A stretch of DNA of 64,000 nt from Desulfococcus sp041737845. GTDB lineage: Bacteria > Desulfobacterota > Desulfobacteria > Desulfobacterales > Desulfococcaceae. This document shows positions 44,073 to 53,704 of the stretch, piece after piece. The notes below the pieces were generated by a model. The model was given only the letters and a program-made list of their open reading frames with translations. It was not told the origin of the DNA and searched no databases. Made by a program: the position numbers and the translations under genes. Positions within the stretch are counted from its first letter, which is position 1; each line of letters begins with the position of its first letter. Where the stretch lies: positions 1 through 64,000 of the forward strand of contig NZ_JBGSQX010000087.1 in assembly GCF_041737845.1 (NCBI RefSeq), in the 5' to 3' direction.

Positions 44073-45580
44073 CGGGTGAAGCCCCTTTCATCGACGTGCG
44101 CGGGGTCCGATACGCCTACCGTGACGCCGGACCCTGGGTCCTGAACGGCATCGACCTCACGGTCCCTCCCGGCGGATATCTCCTCGTCGCCGGTGCCAGC
44201 GGCTCGGGCAAATCGACCCTGGCCAGGACACTGAACGGCTTGATCCCCCATTTCCACGGCGGCCGGTTCGAGGGAGAGGTCCGGGTGGGCGGCGTCTCAA
44301 CCCTGGAGCGGTCCGTGGGGGACCTCTTCGACCAGGTGGGGGTGGTCTTCCAGAACCCCGAGGCCCAGCTCTTCAACCGGACGGTGCTCCGGGAGATCGC
44401 CTTCGGCCTCGAGAGCCTGGGGCTTCCGCGGCAGGATATCCGGCGCCGGATCGACGCAATCGCTCAGGAGATGGAGATCGCCCATCTCCTCGACCGATCC
44501 CCGCACCGGCTCTCGGGGGGCGAGCAGCAGATGGTCTCGCTTTCGGCCATTGCCGCCCTCCGGCCGAAAATGATCGTCCTGGATGAGCCCTATGCCAATC
44601 TCGATGGGGAGAACGCCCGGCGGCTTCGCAAAACGCTTTCGAGGCTGTGGGGCAGGGGCACGGGGATCCTGGTCTGCGAGCACCGGCTTGCGCACACGGC
44701 TGCCGACGCCGACCGGATGATCGTCATGGAGGGCGGCCGGAAGGTCCTGGAGGGTCCGCCGGAGGCGGTGCTCCGGGAGGATATGGGTGCCTGCGGGCTT
44801 GATCCCCCCGAACCCGGAACGCCGCGCTGGGACGCCTTTCCGGCCGGCCCTGAACCCGGTTTCGAGACCGGCCTCGGAGCCGATCCGCCCCTGGTCGCCC
44901 TGGAGAATGTATCCTTCGAACGGGACGGGCGAAGGATTCTCGACAACGTCAGTTTCTCCATCCGCAGGGGGGAGTGCGTCGCCGTCGTCGGCCCCAACGG
45001 CGCGGGAAAGACCACCCTCCTCAAGCATTTCAACGGCCTTCTCCGGCCGACGTCGGGTCGCGTGCTGCTGGAGGGGAGGGATATCCGCGGGGAGAAGGTC
45101 TCCCGGACGGCCCGCCATGTGGGCATGGCCTTTCAAAACCCCGCGGGCCAGTTCTTCAAGCTGACCGTCTGGGACGAGATCACCGTGGCGGCCCGGGCCA
45201 TGAACTGTTTCGACCCCGAATGGATCCATGAGCTGGTGCGGATGTTCAGGCTGGAGCCCCTGGCGGCGCGGCCCCCCTACCGCCTGAGCTGCGGCGAAAA
45301 AAAGCGGGTGGCCTTTGCGGCGGCCCTTTCGGCCAGGCCGAAGGTATTGGTCCTGGACGAACCGACCTCCGGCCAGGACTGGCATTTTAAAAACGCACTC
45401 GGCGGCTTTCTCACCGCCCTGAGGGAAAGGGGCCAGACCGTGGTCCTGGTGACCCACGACCTCTCCTTCGCAGCAAAATACGCCTCCCGGTGGCTCATGC
45501 TGAAGGACGGACGGATCGTTTCCGCCGGTGTGCTCCGCCGTTCCGGGGGCGGCACCGCGGGGGAGGGGGACCGTGCTTGA
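44069..45580 (+). CDS. fused ECF ATPase (two ABC domains)
   Basis: 503 residues carrying EcfA and EcfA' in one chain. Domain 1: Walker A GASGSGKST, signature LSGGEQQM, Walker B MIVLDEPYANLD. A linker (about residues 225-280) follows. Domain 2: GPNGAGKTT, signature LSCGEKKRV, VLVLDEPTSGQD. Split or fused ATPases both occur in ECF transporters. It energises ThiW through EcfT. The start codon overlaps thiW by four bases. The long frame upstream of 44069 is a shadow. Confidence 0.93.
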   Translation: MTGEAPFIDVRGVRYAYRDAGPWVLNGIDLTVPPGGYLLVAGASGSGKSTLARTLNGLIPHFHGGRFEGEVRVGGVSTLERSVGDLFDQVGVVFQNPEAQLFNRTVLREIAFGLESLGLPRQDIRRRIDAIAQEMEIAHLLDRSPHRLSGGEQQMVSLSAIAALRPKMIVLDEPYANLDGENARRLRKTLSRLWGRGTGILVCEHRLAHTAADADRMIVMEGGRKVLEGPPEAVLREDMGACGLDPPEPGTPRWDAFPAGPEPGFETGLGADPPLVALENVSFERDGRRILDNVSFSIRRGECVAVVGPNGAGKTTLLKHFNGLLRPTSGRVLLEGRDIRGEKVSRTARHVGMAFQNPAGQFFKLTVWDEITVAARAMNCFDPEWIHELVRMFRLEPLAARPPYRLSCGEKKRVAFAAALSARPKVLVLDEPTSGQDWHFKNALGGFLTALRERGQTVVLVTHDLSFAAKYASRWLMLKDGRIVSAGVLRRSGGGTAGEGDRA

Positions 45581-46304
45581 TCCCCGGACCAAGCTGATCA
45601 CCACCCTGCTGGCCGCGGCATTCGTGGGGATATCCGACCCCCTTTTCCTGGTCGCGGCGGAGCTGGGGCTTCTCCTGGCGATGATCGCGGCCCTCGGGTT
45701 TTTCAGGGCCTATGTCCGCTGGCTTGCGCTGGTGGTGCCCATGGCCCTCTTCTTCGGCGGAGTGACCGCGTGGTCGGTGACGGCGGATGCCGGCATTCTG
45801 GCCGGTGCAAAGCTTCTGACCCTGACGACGGCGGCGTTCATCTTTTTTTCGGCCACCGTCCCCGAAGACCTGGGAAACGCGCTGGTCAAGGCCGGTCTTC
45901 CGTACCCGGCGGCGTTCGTTATGAGCACGGCCCTTCAGTTCGTCCCGGTCATCGGCCGCAAGGCCCGCGACGTGCTGGACGCCCAGCGGTCGCGGGGGAT
46001 CCCCGTGGAGCCGGGGTGGTCGGCCCTCAAGCATTACCCTGCGTTTTTCATCCCCTTGCTCCTCCAGTCCTTTCAACTCGCGGAAGAGCTGGCGGAGGCC
46101 ATGGAGGCCAGGGGCTTCGGGAGGCCCGGACGCAGTTTTCTCGCGGCGTACCGCCTTACCCTGGTTGACTGGGCTGTTCTCGCGGCGTCCGGGGCGTCTC
46201 TTGGCGCGCTGGCCATGATCCAATACAGCCTGCTGCCGTTTTTCTGGCCCGCCGGGGCATCTTTCGGGAAAATCGTGCTTATGATATTTCCGTGGGGTTC
46301 ATGA
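45573..46304 (+). CDS. ECF transporter transmembrane component (EcfT)
   Basis: 243 residues with GTG start 45573 preceded by GGGAGGGGGA. About five membrane helices. Two EcfT coupling motifs are present: AQRSRGIP and EARGFGRP (the ARG signatures that contact the ATPases). It completes a ThiW-EcfAA'-EcfT importer in one operon under the plus-strand TPP riboswitch. The start overlaps the ATPase stop by eight bases. Confidence 0.92.
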   Translation: MLDPRTKLITTLLAAAFVGISDPLFLVAAELGLLLAMIAALGFFRAYVRWLALVVPMALFFGGVTAWSVTADAGILAGAKLLTLTTAAFIFFSATVPEDLGNALVKAGLPYPAAFVMSTALQFVPVIGRKARDVLDAQRSRGIPVEPGWSALKHYPAFFIPLLLQSFQLAEELAEAMEARGFGRPGRSFLAAYRLTLVDWAVLAASGASLGALAMIQYSLLPFFWPAGASFGKIVLMIFPWGS

Positions 46305-46356
46305 TTCCCGGCTGAAACATAGACAAAGCCGCCCGGCGTCCACAGAGGAGGAAGCC

Positions 46357-48894
46357 ATGACGATCCGACATCTCGGTGGGATGTTCAAACCGTCATCCAT
46401 CGCCCTCATCGGCACCGGCGTGACGCCCGGGACGATCGGAAGCGTGGTGACCCGGAACGTCACCGGCGCAGGGTATGAGGGGGACATTTTCCTTGTCGGC
46501 GACATGTCGGCCGAGGAAGCCGCCCGGGTGCCCGGCGTCCTGGTTTTTCCGGATATCGCTGCCCTTCCCGGAGCGCCGGACCTCGCGGTGATCCTGAAAC
46601 CGCCGGAAACCGTTCCCCGGATCCTCCGGGAACTGGGGGAAGCCGGCACCCGGGCCGCCGTCGTCATGACTCCGGGGTTTCCCGAAATCGGCCCCCGGAG
46701 ATGGCGCAGGCTCCGGCAGGAGATGCGGGATGCGGCGAAACCCCACACCCTCCGGATTATCGGTCCCAATTCCCTGGGGATCATGGCGCCGGTGGCTTTT
46801 CTCAACGCCGGCTGCGCCCATATCCAGGCCCTGCCCGGATGGCTCGCCTTCGTCGGTCAGGCCGACAGCATGATCATTTCCGTCCTGGACTGGGCCACCC
46901 ACCACCGCATCGGATTTTCCCATTTCATCTCCTTGGGGGACATGGCGGACGTCGACTTCGGGGACATGCTCGACTACCTCGCCAACGACCATCACACCCG
47001 GGCCATTCTGCTCTATATCGAGACCGTCACCCATGTCCGGAAATTCATGTCCGCGGCCCGCGCCGCTTCCCGAATGAAGCCGGTCATCGTTTTCAAAGCC
47101 GGCAGGCACCATGACCGGACGCGGGGAGGCGCTTTCCACGGCGTCACGATGCCGGGGCCGGGATCCGATGCGGTCTACGACGCCGCCTTCCGCCGGGCCG
47201 GAATGCTGCGGGTGAGCAATACCCAGGCGCTCTTCGATGCCGCGGCGACTCTGGCCGCCCTTCAAACGGTGGCCGGAGACCGGCTGGGCATCCTCACGAA
47301 CAGCCGCGGCGCCGGGGTCCTTGCCGCGGACAGCCTGATCGATCAAAACGGACGGCTGGCCGAGTTCAGCGACGAAACCGTGGCCCGGCTCCGCGAAATG
47401 CTCCCGGCCGTCCGGTCGCTCCGGAACCCCGTGGACATCGGCGAAGACGCCGGGCCAGACCGATACGGGGCCGCCCTGGACATCCTCCTGGGCGATCCCG
47501 GCGCCGATGCCGTTCTGGTCCTCAACTGCCCCCACGCCGTTGTTTCCAGCACCGATTCGGCCCGGGCGGTGATCGACGTCCACAGCGCCAGGCGAAACCC
47601 CTATGCCCTGCCCAGCACCCTGCTGACGAGCTGGATTGGACAGGGCGCGTCCGAAGGCCACAGGCGGCTCTTCATCGACCACGCGATCCCTGCCTATGAA
47701 ACGCCGGACGAGGCCATACGGGCATTCATGCGGATGGTCCGCTACCGCCGCAATCAGGAGATGCTCATGGAAACGCCGCCCAACATTCCGGATGTCTTCA
47801 CGCCGAGCGACCATGCCGCCCGGAAGATCATCGGCCGCGTTCTCGCCCGGGGCCGTGACCGGCTGACGACACCCGAGGCCCTCGCGGTGCTCCGGGCCTA
47901 TGGGATCCCGACGCCGGAAACAGGGGGGGCCGTCGGCGCGAAAGGGGAGGGGCTGCAGTGGATCCCTCCGCCCCACACCTACAAACTCATGATCGGCATG
48001 ACGGAAGACCCGCAGTTCGGTCCGGTGATCCGGTTCGGACACGGCGGAAAGGCCGTCGACGTGATCGCCGACCAGGCTCTGGCCCTGCCGCCGCTCAACC
48101 TGCACCTGGCGGGAGAGGTCATGGCCAGGACCCGCATCCTCAGGCTCCTCAAGGGATACGGAGACACCCCGCCGGTCGATCTCGACGCCGTCGCCCTGGC
48201 CCTGGTCAAGGTCTCCCAGTTGATCTGCGACACGGCCGAGATCCGGGCACTCGTCATCAATCCGCTTCTGGTCAATGCAACCGGTGTCACCGCCCTGGAC
48301 GCCGTCATCCAGGTCTCGCCGTCGACCCGTTCACCGGAAGAACGCCTCGCGATCCGGCCTTACCCCAAGGAGCTGGAGGATATCATCGAGGTGAAAGGCG
48401 GCGGAAGATTACTGATCCGCCCCATCAGACCCGAGGACGAGCCGGCGTTCTGCGACCTTTTCGCCAGCCTCTCGCTGGAAGAGGTCCGCCTCCGGTTTTT
48501 CAGGTACATGAAGCTCATTTCCCACTCGCTGGCGGCGCGCCTCACCCAGATCGACTACGATCGCCAGATGGCTTTCGTGCTCTCGGACATCCCTCCCCAC
48601 GAGGCGAAACCCCAGATCTACGGGGTGGTGCACGTCGATATGGACCCGGACAACGAAGCCGCGGAGTTCGCCATCATGGTCCGAAGCGACATGACGGGCA
48701 TGGGGCTGGGCTCCCTGCTCATGCGGCGGATCATCGAATACTGTCGGCGGCGCGGGGTCGCTGAAATCTACGGGGATGTGCTGATGGACAACAAGCCGAT
48801 GCTGGCGCTGAGCCGGTCCCTGGGATTCCGGGCGGAACTCAGCCGGGATGACCTGGGAGCGGTGGTCGTAAGGCTGCCCCTCTCCGGCGGGTAG
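46357..48894 (+). CDS. degenerate NDP-forming acyl-CoA synthetase fused to GNAT (Pat-like)
   Basis: 845 residues, paralogous to the product at 50981-53689. It contains a CoA-binding domain (SIALIGTGVTPGTIGSVV), CoA-ligase domains, a shortened ATP-grasp and a C-terminal GNAT acetyltransferase (about residues 690-845, with SDMTGMGLGSLLMRRII). The active-site region has H261 but reads AFHGVTMPGPGS instead of SHTGALAGS. About 57 residues of the ATP-grasp nucleotide-binding part, including the HKSD histidine, are replaced by about 25 unrelated residues. It thus resembles Pat/PatZ lysine acetyltransferases, whose synthetase part is inactive. It lies directly upstream of the acyl-CoA synthetase, a classical target of Pat. 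Confidence 0.85.
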   Translation: MTIRHLGGMFKPSSIALIGTGVTPGTIGSVVTRNVTGAGYEGDIFLVGDMSAEEAARVPGVLVFPDIAALPGAPDLAVILKPPETVPRILRELGEAGTRAAVVMTPGFPEIGPRRWRRLRQEMRDAAKPHTLRIIGPNSLGIMAPVAFLNAGCAHIQALPGWLAFVGQADSMIISVLDWATHHRIGFSHFISLGDMADVDFGDMLDYLANDHHTRAILLYIETVTHVRKFMSAARAASRMKPVIVFKAGRHHDRTRGGAFHGVTMPGPGSDAVYDAAFRRAGMLRVSNTQALFDAAATLAALQTVAGDRLGILTNSRGAGVLAADSLIDQNGRLAEFSDETVARLREMLPAVRSLRNPVDIGEDAGPDRYGAALDILLGDPGADAVLVLNCPHAVVSSTDSARAVIDVHSARRNPYALPSTLLTSWIGQGASEGHRRLFIDHAIPAYETPDEAIRAFMRMVRYRRNQEMLMETPPNIPDVFTPSDHAARKIIGRVLARGRDRLTTPEALAVLRAYGIPTPETGGAVGAKGEGLQWIPPPHTYKLMIGMTEDPQFGPVIRFGHGGKAVDVIADQALALPPLNLHLAGEVMARTRILRLLKGYGDTPPVDLDAVALALVKVSQLICDTAEIRALVINPLLVNATGVTALDAVIQVSPSTRSPEERLAIRPYPKELEDIIEVKGGGRLLIRPIRPEDEPAFCDLFASLSLEEVRLRFFRYMKLISHSLAARLTQIDYDRQMAFVLSDIPPHEAKPQIYGVVHVDMDPDNEAAEFAIMVRSDMTGMGLGSLLMRRIIEYCRRRGVAEIYGDVLMDNKPMLALSRSLGFRAELSRDDLGAVVVRLPLSGG

Positions 48895-48985
48895 GGCGCC
48901 CGATCTCTTCCCCCGATTTCTAAAGGACGAATGAAGCGAAACGCAGCCCATCAGCGCAGCCGATCCTTCTGATCGACCCGGCCGC

Positions 48986-49000
48986 TTTACAGCGTGTAAA
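48986..49000. promoter_or_regulatory. palindrome, possible activator site
   Basis: TTTACA-GCG-TGTAAA, a perfect 15-bp dyad about 120 bases upstream of the sigma-54 -24 element, a normal distance for an enhancer-binding protein. Confidence 0.5.
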
Positions 49001-49119
49001 AAACGCCGACGCCGCAACCGCCTCCGTTTCCGGAACGCCTGCCCGTCCCCGACAGCCCAGGGTGCGCGGACCTGCGTAAACCCGGCACACCGCCGCGGGC
49101 AGGGGGGCGGACGGCACCC

Positions 49120-49135
49120 TGGCACGAGGATTGCT
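49120..49135 (+). promoter_or_regulatory. sigma-54 promoter for acyl-CoA synthetase gene
   Basis: TGGCAC (49120-49125), five bases, TTGCT (49131-49135). The invariant GG and GC are separated by 10 bases as required. It lies about 45 bases before the start codon. Transcription should need RpoN and an activator ATPase. Confidence 0.85.
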
Positions 49136-49179
49136 GCCCTATATTTCCGGACGCCGAACAGATTACCTCAGGGGGAGAC

Positions 49180-50880
49180 ATGGCTGTGAACCACACTCAA
49201 GGAACCGGCGCAGGCTTCTCATGGGACGCCGTGCGGGGGAAACTCTCGGGGCTGCCTTCCGGCGCCGGCCTCAATATCGCCCACGAAGCCGTGGACCGGC
49301 ATGCCGCAGGGGCGCTCCGGGACCGCACGGCCTTTCGCTGGATAGGCGAAGCCGGGGAGATCCGCGACATCTCCTACGGGATGCTGAAGCGCCTCAGCAA
49401 CCGGTTTGCGGGCGTCCTCTCCGCCCTGGGGGTTGAAAAAGGGGAGCGCGTCTTTGTCTGCGCGGACCGGATTCCCGAACTCTACATCGCGGCCATCGGC
49501 ACCCTCAAGCATGGCGCCGTATTCTGTCCGCTCTTTTCGGCATTCGGGCCGGAGCCCATCTGCCAGCGGCTGATCCGCGGGGATGCGCGCGTCCTTCTGA
49601 CCACGGGCCGGCTGTTCCGGCAGAAGATCTCCCCCCTGATGCCCAGGCTTTCCGGCCTGAGGCACGTCATCCTGACCGACGATGCCGCCGACGGCGCCCT
49701 CTCCTGGCAGCAGCTCATGGAAAGCGCTTCCGACGACTATGCCATCCGGCCGACCGACCCCGAGGACTGGGCCTTGCTCCATTTCACCAGCGGGACCACC
49801 GGCATGCCCAAGGGCGCGATCCATGTCCACGGTTCAGCCGTGGTTCATTATGCCACGGGGGCCGATATCCTGGGCCTCGTGGCAGAAGACGTTTTCTGGT
49901 GCACCGCCGACCCCGGATGGGTGACCGGCACCATTTACGGCATCATTACGCCCCTCATCATGGGCGTCACCAGCGTCATTGACGCCGGCCCCTTCGACGC
50001 TGCCCGATGGCTTCACATCCTGGCCTCCCAGGGCGTGACGGTCTGGTATACATCGCCCTCGGCCATCCGGCGGCTGATGCGCCTCTCTCCCGAAGAGGTC
50101 CGCCGGCAGGATGCAGGCCGCCTCAGGCATATCCTGAGCGTGGGCGAACCGCTGCCGCCCGACGCCGTCCGGTGGGGCCGGGAGGTCCTGGGGCGAACCA
50201 TCAGCGATACCTGGTGGCAGACGGAAACCGGCGGCATCATGATCGCCAACAGGCCTTCCATGCCCGTCCGGCCGGGTTCCATGGGAAAGCCCATCTCCGG
50301 CGTGACCGCGGTGATTCTCCGGAGGACGGGACCCGGGACGGTCGCCGTGATCGAAGAACCCGATACCGTGGGAGAGCTGGGGCTCGCTGCCGGATGGCCG
50401 TCCATGTTCCGGGGGTACCTTGGCGAGCCCGAGCGCTACGCGCGGTGCTTCTCGGGCGGATGGTACCTGAGCGGGGACCTGGCGCGGCGAGATGCCGACG
50501 GGTATTTCTGGTTTGTGGGAAGAGGCGACGACATCATCAAGACATCGGGTCAGATGGTCGGCCCCTTCGAGGTGGAATGCCTGCTCCTGTCCCATCCCAT
50601 GGTGGCCGACGCCGGGGTGATCGGCAAGCCCGACCCCATGATGGGGGAGGTGGTCAAGGCCTTCGTGGTGACGAAACCGGGCATTCGCCCAGACGATGAC
50701 GCCCGCCGCGAGCTGATCGCATTCACCAGGAAAAGCCTGGGCGCGGCCATCGCGCCCAGGGAGATCGAATTCACGGACGTCATTCCCAAGAACCGTGCGG
50801 GAAAGGTCATGCGGCGTCTCCTGAAGGCGCGCGAACTGGGGGAGCCCCCGGGAGATATATCGACTTTGGAAGAAGGCTGA
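49180..50880 (+). CDS. AMP-forming acyl-CoA (acetyl-CoA-like) synthetase
   Basis: 566 residues of the ANL superfamily, closest in length and motifs to Bacillus-type AcsA. It shows the P-loop-like HFTSGTTGMPKG, TADPGWVTG, DTWWQTETGG, the hinge GDLARRDADGYFWFVGRGDDIIKTSGQMVGP and C-terminal PKNRAGKVMRR, with K542 as the lysine that forms the adenylate. Substrate could be acetate or another short acid. K542 is the residue controlled by Pat acetylation in homologues. It is flanked by two GNAT fusion genes and driven by a sigma-54 promoter. Its stop codon lies in a GGCTGAA repeat. Confidence 0.9.
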   Translation: MAVNHTQGTGAGFSWDAVRGKLSGLPSGAGLNIAHEAVDRHAAGALRDRTAFRWIGEAGEIRDISYGMLKRLSNRFAGVLSALGVEKGERVFVCADRIPELYIAAIGTLKHGAVFCPLFSAFGPEPICQRLIRGDARVLLTTGRLFRQKISPLMPRLSGLRHVILTDDAADGALSWQQLMESASDDYAIRPTDPEDWALLHFTSGTTGMPKGAIHVHGSAVVHYATGADILGLVAEDVFWCTADPGWVTGTIYGIITPLIMGVTSVIDAGPFDAARWLHILASQGVTVWYTSPSAIRRLMRLSPEEVRRQDAGRLRHILSVGEPLPPDAVRWGREVLGRTISDTWWQTETGGIMIANRPSMPVRPGSMGKPISGVTAVILRRTGPGTVAVIEEPDTVGELGLAAGWPSMFRGYLGEPERYARCFSGGWYLSGDLARRDADGYFWFVGRGDDIIKTSGQMVGPFEVECLLLSHPMVADAGVIGKPDPMMGEVVKAFVVTKPGIRPDDDARRELIAFTRKSLGAAIAPREIEFTDVIPKNRAGKVMRRLLKARELGEPPGDISTLEEG

Positions 50881-50963
50881 AGGCTGGAGACTGAAGGGTA
50901 GAGGCTGAAGGCTGAGGGCGAAGGCAAGACGGTAAGGATTCTTCCCTTCAGCCTTCAGCCTCT
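50868..50963. repeat. heptamer-repeat hairpin (locus 1)
   Basis: Degenerate GGCTGAA/CTGAAGG heptamers begin at the acs-like stop (GAAGGCTGA). AGAGGCTGAAGGCTGA (50900-50915) pairs perfectly with TCAGCCTTCAGCCTCT (50948-50963) around a 32-base loop. The same arrangement occurs at 54980-55066. Confidence 0.8.
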
Positions 50964-50980
50964 AAAAAAAGGAGCATTCC

Positions 50981-53689
50981 ATGACGATTCGAAACCTCGA
51001 AAAACTGTTCAGACCGGCTTCCATCGCCCTGATCGGGGCCAGCGAAACCCCGGGAACCCTGGGGAGCGTGGTGACGCGGAACGTTCTCGGCGCCGGGTTC
51101 GAAGGGAACATCTTTCCGGTGAACCCGAAATACGGGATGGTTGCCGGCGTGGTGGCCTATCCCGACATCCCGAGCATTCCCGCAGTGCCCGACCTCGCGG
51201 TAATTGTAACGCCGCCCGAAACCGTCCCGAAGATCATCGGGCAGTTGGGTGAAAAAGGCACGCGGGCGGCCGTGGTCATCAGCGCCGGATTCATCGAGGG
51301 GCGGAGCGAAAACGGCCGGGAGCTCCATCAGGCCATGCTGGACGCGGCAAAACCGTATCTCCTTCGGATCATCGGCCCCAACTGCCTGGGCGTCCTGGCC
51401 CCCGGCGCGTTTCTCAACGCCAGCTTCGCCCACATCCACGCCCTGCCCGGGCGGCTCGCCTTCGTGGCCCAGTCCGGCGCCGTGATCGCCTCCGTCCTGG
51501 ACTGGGCCACCCACCGGCGCATCGGATTTTCCCATTTCGTCTCCCTGGGAGACATGGCGGACGTCGACTTCGGGGACATGCTCGACTACCTCGCGGGCGA
51601 CAACCGGACCCGGGCCATCCTGCTCTATATCGAGGCCGTCACCCACGCCCGGAAGTTCATGTCGGCGGCGCGGGCCGCGGCCCGGATGAAACCGGTCATC
51701 GTGGTCAAGGCCGGCCGCTACGCCGAGGCGGCGCGCGCCGCTGCGTCCCATACCGGGGCACTGGCCGGGTCCGACAGGGTCTATGACGCCGCATTCCGGA
51801 GGGCGGGGATGCTGCGGGTGAGCGACATGCAGGCCCTTTTCGACGCCGTCGGCACCCTTTCCGTCACCCAGTCGGTGCAGGGCGACCGGCTGGCCATCCT
51901 CACCAACGGCGGGGGGGCGGGCGTGATGGCCACCGACACCCTGATCAGCAAAAAAGGGCGGCTCGCCCCGCTGGCCGAGGGGACCCTGGCCCGCCTGAGC
52001 GAGATCCTTCCGCCGACCTGGTCCCACGGCAATCCCGTGGACATCGTAGGCGATGCCGCCGGAGAGCGGTATGCCGCCTCCCTGGAGGTCCTCCTGGACG
52101 ATCCCAGCACCGACGCCGTCCTGGTGATCAACTGTCCCACGGCGGTGGCGTCAAGCTCCGAGGCGGCCCAGGCGGTCATCGATGTCTACAAGCGCAAGTC
52201 CAAGCACGTCGCAAAGCCCCGGAACCTTCTGACCGCCTGGATCGGCGAAGGCCCGGCGGCAGGGTCGCGGAAGCTCTTCACCGACAACGGGATCCCGACC
52301 TATGAGACGCCTGACGACGCTGTCCGGGCCTTCATGCAGATGGTCCGGCACCGGCACAGCCAGGAGATGCTGATGGAAACCCCGCCCAACGTTCCTGACG
52401 AGTTCAAGCCCGACAGGCAGGCGGCGAAAACCGTCATCGCCAAGGCGCTCTCGGAGGGGCGGGAGTGGCTCACGGGGCCCGAGGCCGAAGCGGTGCTCGC
52501 CGCCTACGGGATTCCCGTCGCCGGGACCCGGACGGCTGAAACCCCGGAGGAAGCCGAGCGTGCCGCCGCCGCCATGGGGGTGCCCGTGGTCCTGAAAATC
52601 CTTTCCCGGGACATCCCCCACAAATCCGATGCCGGCGGCGTCGTCCTGGACCTCGAAACGCCCGAGCGGGTGCGCGAGGCGGCCGCTGGAATGGCGGGGC
52701 GCATCCGCCAGGCCTTCCCGGATGCGGCCGTCGAGGGTTTCACCCTGCACCCTTTCATCCATAAGCCCCATGCCCGCGAACTGATCATCGGCATGATCGA
52801 GGATGCCCAATTCGGTCCGGTCATTCTTTTCGGCCACGGCGGAACCGCCGTGGAAGTCATCGACGACCAGGCCCTGGCCCTGCCGCCCCTGAACATGCAC
52901 CTGGCCCTGGAGGTAATGTCCCAGACGCGCGTTTTCAGGCTTCTCCAGGGATACCGGGGGACGCCTCCGGCCAACCTCGACGCCCTGGCCCTCACCCTGG
53001 TGGAGGTTTCGCAGATGGTCTGCGACCTCCCGGAGATTTCGGAGCTCGACATCAACCCTCTCCTGGCTGACAGCGACGGGGTGATTGCGCTGGACGCCCG
53101 GATTCGGGTGGCGCCCGCCGCGGGTGACCCGACCGATCGTCTGGCCATCCGCCCGTACCCCAAGGAACTGGAGGAGACCATACACCTTCCGGACGGTCCC
53201 GAACTGATGCTGCGGCCGATCCGTCCGGAGGATGAACCGGCCTTTCACGACCTTTTCGGGCAGCTCTCCATGGAGGAAATCCGGCTGCGCTTTCTGCATT
53301 ACATGAAGATCCTCTCCCACACCCTGGCGGCCCGCCTCACCCAGATCGACTATGACCGCCAGATGGCCCTGGTGCTGACCGATCCGCCGGGCGCGGGGAA
53401 CGGGCGGCAGCTTTACGGGGCGGTTCGGATCAGCGCGGACCCCAACAACGAGCGGGCGGAATTCGCCATTCTGCTGCGGGGCGATATGGCGGGAGTCGGC
53501 CTGGGGCCGCTGCTCATGCGGCGGATCATCGATTATGCCAAGCGGCGCGGCATCCGCCAGCTCTACGGCGACGTTCTCGGGGACAACAGATCCATGCTGG
53601 CCCTGGCCCGGGCGTTCGGGTTCAAGGTCAGGCCCGACCCGGAAGACCAGGGGGTCATGCTCATCACCCTCGATCTGCCCGGCAGATAA
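50981..53689 (+). CDS. NDP-forming acyl-CoA synthetase fused to GNAT acetyltransferase
   Basis: 902 residues: CoA-binding domain, CoA-ligase domains with SHTGALAGS (H257 is the phospho-histidine position known from archaeal ADP-forming acetyl-CoA synthetase), a complete ATP-grasp domain (PVVLKILSRDIPHKSDAGG near 530-552) and a C-terminal GNAT domain (GDMAGVGLGPLLMRRII). Unlike its upstream paralogue at 46357-48894, all catalytic motifs are present, so it may interconvert acyl-CoA and acid with ADP/ATP and also acetylate protein lysines. Identity to the paralogue is high across both N- and C-terminal parts, pointing to a tandem duplication around the synthetase gene. Confidence 0.88.
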   Translation: MTIRNLEKLFRPASIALIGASETPGTLGSVVTRNVLGAGFEGNIFPVNPKYGMVAGVVAYPDIPSIPAVPDLAVIVTPPETVPKIIGQLGEKGTRAAVVISAGFIEGRSENGRELHQAMLDAAKPYLLRIIGPNCLGVLAPGAFLNASFAHIHALPGRLAFVAQSGAVIASVLDWATHRRIGFSHFVSLGDMADVDFGDMLDYLAGDNRTRAILLYIEAVTHARKFMSAARAAARMKPVIVVKAGRYAEAARAAASHTGALAGSDRVYDAAFRRAGMLRVSDMQALFDAVGTLSVTQSVQGDRLAILTNGGGAGVMATDTLISKKGRLAPLAEGTLARLSEILPPTWSHGNPVDIVGDAAGERYAASLEVLLDDPSTDAVLVINCPTAVASSSEAAQAVIDVYKRKSKHVAKPRNLLTAWIGEGPAAGSRKLFTDNGIPTYETPDDAVRAFMQMVRHRHSQEMLMETPPNVPDEFKPDRQAAKTVIAKALSEGREWLTGPEAEAVLAAYGIPVAGTRTAETPEEAERAAAAMGVPVVLKILSRDIPHKSDAGGVVLDLETPERVREAAAGMAGRIRQAFPDAAVEGFTLHPFIHKPHARELIIGMIEDAQFGPVILFGHGGTAVEVIDDQALALPPLNMHLALEVMSQTRVFRLLQGYRGTPPANLDALALTLVEVSQMVCDLPEISELDINPLLADSDGVIALDARIRVAPAAGDPTDRLAIRPYPKELEETIHLPDGPELMLRPIRPEDEPAFHDLFGQLSMEEIRLRFLHYMKILSHTLAARLTQIDYDRQMALVLTDPPGAGNGRQLYGAVRISADPNNERAEFAILLRGDMAGVGLGPLLMRRIIDYAKRRGIRQLYGDVLGDNRSMLALARAFGFKVRPDPEDQGVMLITLDLPGR

Positions 53690-53704
53690 AAAACCAGGCG
53701 CGGG

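Noticed and set aside
46393..48105. 570-codon frame antisense to the GNAT fusion gene
   Set aside because: Antisense shadow with no recognisable domain or ribosome site.
50868..50963. Possible intrinsic terminator
   Set aside because: The hairpin is followed by A-run on the plus strand, not T-run. The heptamers are better explained as a repeat family.
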